Of a stretch of DNA of 35,176 bases, positions 32,573-35,176 are shown piece by piece. Positions within the stretch are counted from its first letter, which is position 1. Each line of letters opens with the position of its first letter. Under the pieces are notes generated by a model. It was given only the letters and a program-made list of their open reading frames with translations, ran no database searches and had not been told where the DNA came from. Source of the DNA: Hypholoma sublateritium FD-334 SS-4. Lineage: Eukaryota > Basidiomycota > Agaricomycetes > Agaricales > Strophariaceae. Position numbers and translations under genes: made by a program. The stretch lies in contig KN817733.1 in the NCBI GenBank assembly GCA_000827495.1, forward strand, positions 1 to 35,176, read 5' to 3'.

Positions 32573-33150
32573 TTACAGTTTGTCTGCTATATATGCAGGC
32601 AATGGCTTGGTGAGGATGTCTGCAACTTGCTCAGTAGTTGGAACGAATGAAGGAGAGATCATCTTGTCGTTTACAGCATCCCTAAGCCAGTAGAAGCAGA
32701 GATCTAGGTGTTTCATGCACCCATGATGCTCTGGATTCTTTGAGACACTGATAGCTGACTGGTTGTCCATGTGGAGAGTGGAAGGACGGTCAAGAGAGTA
32801 GCCAAACTCACGCAGAACATTTCGCATCCATGCTATTTCCTTGCCTGCTTCAACAGCTGCAATGAACTCTGCTTCAGTGGTNGAAAGNGCGACGATTCCC
32901 TGCAGTTTGCTGCTCCAGCCAACTGCACCACCAGCCATAATAGTCACATAACCACCTGACATGGAGTACTCGTGTAAGCTCTACAGGACGCGCATCTGAA
33001 CCATTAACCACTGGGTTGATCACCATACTCCCAATTCCAGCTGAATGAACAATAGTGTTGTCTGCAAGCTGAATGGGGACAATATAGGGCGTGTAATTTT
33101 GCATCCAGGCGTAGTGAGGTGTCATATGACTAGAGGCACCAGTGTCTGCA
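32573..33150 (-). pseudogene. Copia protease fragment fused to RNase H C-terminus
   Basis: The protease site reads LADTGASSHMTPHYAW with the active Asp, followed by QLADNTIVHSAGIGS. It is preceded by SDADLH and a TAG at 33147-33149, where the family usually has Trp (TGG to TAG). After the deletion join near 32962 the RNase H part reads STTEAEFIAAVEAGKEIAW with one unread base in front, then LHMDNQSAISVSKNPEHH and VADILTKPLPAYIADKL before TAA at 32573-32575. The protease and RNase H parts are in different frames. RNase H would normally remove the RNA template strand. Confidence 0.78.
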
Positions 33151-34040
33151 AGCTAGTGGAGGTCAGCATCGCTCGGGAGGCCTGTGGATTGGATGTGGAA
33201 AGGGCACTTGCATTTCCAGCAAACTCCTTCTTGGGTTCCTTGTCTGTTTCATCCGCTTTCTTCGTTCTCTGGCCACCCCTCCAAGGTCCAGATTGTGCTC
33301 GTTGCTTTGCCGTCGCTTGGTGATTCTTGTATGACCTGCAGGTGGCTTGAACGTGCCCCAAACGGCTGCAAAACTCGCATTCAGTTGTAGAGGATGCATG
33401 AGGACAAGATGAGGTTGCTGCCAGTGCAGAGGCGACATTGGGGGCAGCAGAAGCACGATGGCAACATTGGGATTCCTCAGAAACAAAGGCCTGTTGAATG
33501 GTAGCCTTCTCCAGCTTGTCCAGCAGGAGGAGAGATGAAGCAAAGCCACTAAACTCATCAGGAAGCACCCTAATGAGTGTCATGCTTGCCAACTCATCAT
33601 CCAGATTGGAGAGAGTGAAGTCCCTAGGCCGAAGATCCTGGATTCTGTGGATTGCAGTGTCCACTCTGTTCATGAGGGACTGCAGAGACTCNTCCTCCAG
33701 CTTCCTGATGCTGAATAGGTCGTCATAGGCGTTGAAACGAGCTCCTGGACGCTTNTGGAGGTGCACAGATGCAAGGGCAGCCCACATCTTGACTGGATCA
33801 TCCGAAATGTTTGCAAAATGGATCTTCTGATTGTCCTCCACAGCCAGGTAGATGTAGCCAGCTGCTTTGTCCGATTTCAGCTGCCAGGCTTTGAGTGCAG
33901 CCGCCTGAGTGTCAGAGGGAGTAGAGGACATGTTGCGCTGCTTGGAATCACCGGATACAATGCACCAAACGCCCTCCAGACCAGGTTGGATAGTTGGATG
34001 CATTCAGTTTAGTGAAATTGGGCATGTTGTTTGAAGTCAT
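33122..34040 (-). pseudogene. Copia gag polyprotein remnant with zinc knuckle
   Basis: The reading from about 34040 opens MTSNNMPNFTKLNASNYPTW, then slips frame and resumes as EGVWCIVSGDS, apparently missing the short piece that joins these in copia gags. The body holds the usual gag motifs (LKAWQLKSDKAAGYIYL, SLQSLMNRVDTAIHRI, ELASMTLIRVLPDEF) and a CCHC knuckle CEFCSRLGHVQATC, which packages RNA. It ends at TGA 33122-33124, in a frame one base off from the protease. Confidence 0.78.
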
Positions 34041-35176
34041 GATTGCGAGACAAAGAGGAAGCGTGATATGTCGGAAGTGCGAGGATAGGTGCGGGAATGT
34101 GCGAAGAACCTAGTGACATGGCGACAAGTTGGTCCGTGCGACGACTGAGCTGTTCTGAGCTAAAACACAAAGAGTGCAGAGACAAGGAGTTGAGACTGCT
34201 GTATAAAAATCGAGTTTGTAGCGCTGTGTGCGCGGGGCCCATAACCTGTTAAAGGTGGCGTGTTTGNGATGATGCAAGACACCTGCTGTCCGAGTTATGC
34301 GTACCCAGCGTGTCAGACGAGGTGGCAATGAGAGCCTGAAGTCCGAAGTGAGTAACTGAGGATATTCAGAGCTATGCTACTTGCCTGAAGTCCGAAGTGA
34401 GTAACTGAGGACTTCAAGCGGTGTTCTACAGCTACAAGTACATAGGTCAGGTGACTGCATCAGTCTGAGTCTGAAAGAGCACTTCTAACAGATGCATGTA
34501 GATGCCGCGTAATAACTGTGCTGCAGTATTGCTGCTCACGCACTCGAGACAGCAACACCGCATCATGTCGCCCGTCCGTAGGTGCTCCGCTTGCCTCCCG
34601 CAGTGGTGTACAATATTCGCAGCCCACTTGCATGGTATGTATGTGATGTCCATCCGTATATACTACTTGCTGACCTGCCCATTCACAGTGTGCTTTGGGG
34701 GTCTCTGCTGTTGCCATACAAGGTANTTCCGCTACATTCCTTCATCTCGNTCCCAGCTACATTGTTGTACTACNTAGCAGTTTGTACATAGTATTAACAT
34801 GTACTAATTTACCAATAATATGATTTATTTNATTNATATACCAGTACTGNGAGACTCTAAGAGATATATTTGTGACTNTATGAGCAATCTAGAGCAATCA
34901 AGAGGACTCTNAAAGATAGTGAAGGCATATCTGAGTTTAATCTAGGTATATCTAAGACCAATTTAGGTCAAACCTAGGTAGAACTTGAGTGCATCTCAAA
35001 GCAACCCAGAGACATTTAGGAAGTCTCACTTAGGTTTTTTTTTTGTTTTTTTTTGAAATCTGAGGGCCCTTTGGCACCCCCATTTATTGCGCAGTGCTCG
35101 AAAACAACCCGCGGAGTACACTACTACAAAAGATGTATGCTAACGTACCACTACGAGATATAGCCCCCTACCACCG
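34041..35176. other. Right-end region, no supported gene
   Basis: No gene or recognisable terminal repeat is seen. It holds a 29-bp direct repeat (listed separately), a field of ctaggt/ctaaga-like degenerate motifs from 34850 to 35030, and a T-rich tract (35034-35055), possibly an antisense poly(A), after which the composition becomes less AT-rich. Unread bases cluster at 34266 and 34726-34911. Confidence 0.45.
34334..34411. repeat. Perfect 29-bp direct repeat, period 49 bp
   Basis: The block starting gcctgaagtccgaagtgag at 34334 recurs exactly at 34383 and ends both times in aactgagga. The second copy continues into cttcaagc, giving an inverted pair ctgaagtcc/ggacttcaa within it. Exact identity over 29 bp among otherwise decayed sequence suggests a recent duplication. 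Confidence 0.85.

Larger units (their letters stand above)
32573..34040 (-). mobile_element. Ty1/copia retrotransposon relic with internal deletion
   Basis: On the - strand the order is gag, aspartic protease, then directly the C-terminal RNase H part. Integrase and reverse transcriptase are missing: the join is near 32962, where the protease-proximal LTRVLH runs into SMSGGYVTIMAGGAVGW. No long terminal repeats could be paired on either side by eye. Frame slips, a stop and n bases (32882, 32888, 33692, 33754) mean that it cannot be active. Confidence 0.82.

Noticed and set aside
32573..34040. Complete LTR retrotransposon with paired LTRs
   Set aside because: I compared the flanks 34041-34460 and 32000-32572 by eye and found no matching long repeat; a self-alignment of 31-35.2 kb would decide.

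Overview
The window looks like nuclear DNA of a filamentous basidiomycete, most likely a mushroom-forming Agaricomycete. The housekeeping genes are dense, intron-rich and on one strand, with introns of about 42-63 nt and CTRAY-type branch sites. The right part holds families typical of agaric genomes: a FunK1-type fungal kinase, an integrase-core gene, a fungal Tc1/mariner element and a Ty1/copia relic. I saw no bacterial signals, CRISPR array, tRNA or rRNA. Scattered 'n' bases mark low-quality positions.

Region 1 (1-13.1 kb) is GC-rich, gene-dense and entirely + strand. It holds a broken 5'-truncated fragment (1-686), a 3-exon hypothetical gene (915-1522), an uncertain stretch ending in a ~168-bp tandem repeat (2.46-2.85 kb), a kinase with a C-terminal C1 zinc domain (3145-5195), a NagZ-like GH3 beta-N-acetylhexosaminidase (5710-7671), a VHS/GAT-type trafficking protein (7780-10730) and an Hrp1/Nab4-type double-RRM protein (11075-13117). 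For the last four I reconstructed every exon and all phases close. GH3 and VHS genes are only 108 bp apart.

Region 2 (13.1-35.2 kb) is AT-rich and full of transposons and broken genes. On the - strand lie an unrecognised 7-exon gene with one stop (13981-15813), a FunK1-type kinase whose 845-codon frame is kept but has five internal stops (16180-18856), an integrase-core gene with one stop and one frameshift (20544-21746), and a MYND zinc-finger gene with one stop (22820-23497). Wherever an ancestral residue can be guessed, the lesions look like C-to-T or G-to-A changes (Arg CGA to TGA, Gln CAG to TAG, Trp TGG to TAG, Arg to Trp or Cys). This suggests RIP-like mutation or deamination of methylated cytosine, not random decay.

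The most interesting structure is a 3.1-kb Tc1/mariner-type element (25765-28879). It has 60-bp terminal inverted repeats, a damaged DD34E transposase and a convergent, fully intact 4-exon, 461-aa passenger gene with PB1-like and SAM-like regions. It is inserted in one copy of an older ~220-bp tandem duplication; the neighbouring copy preserves an empty site. A 423-bp poly(A)-tailed retro-insertion with a 13-bp target-site duplication sits at the boundary of the two copies. The right end holds a small zinc-cluster gene, degenerate short-repeat fields and a copia retrotransposon that has lost integrase and reverse transcriptase by internal deletion.
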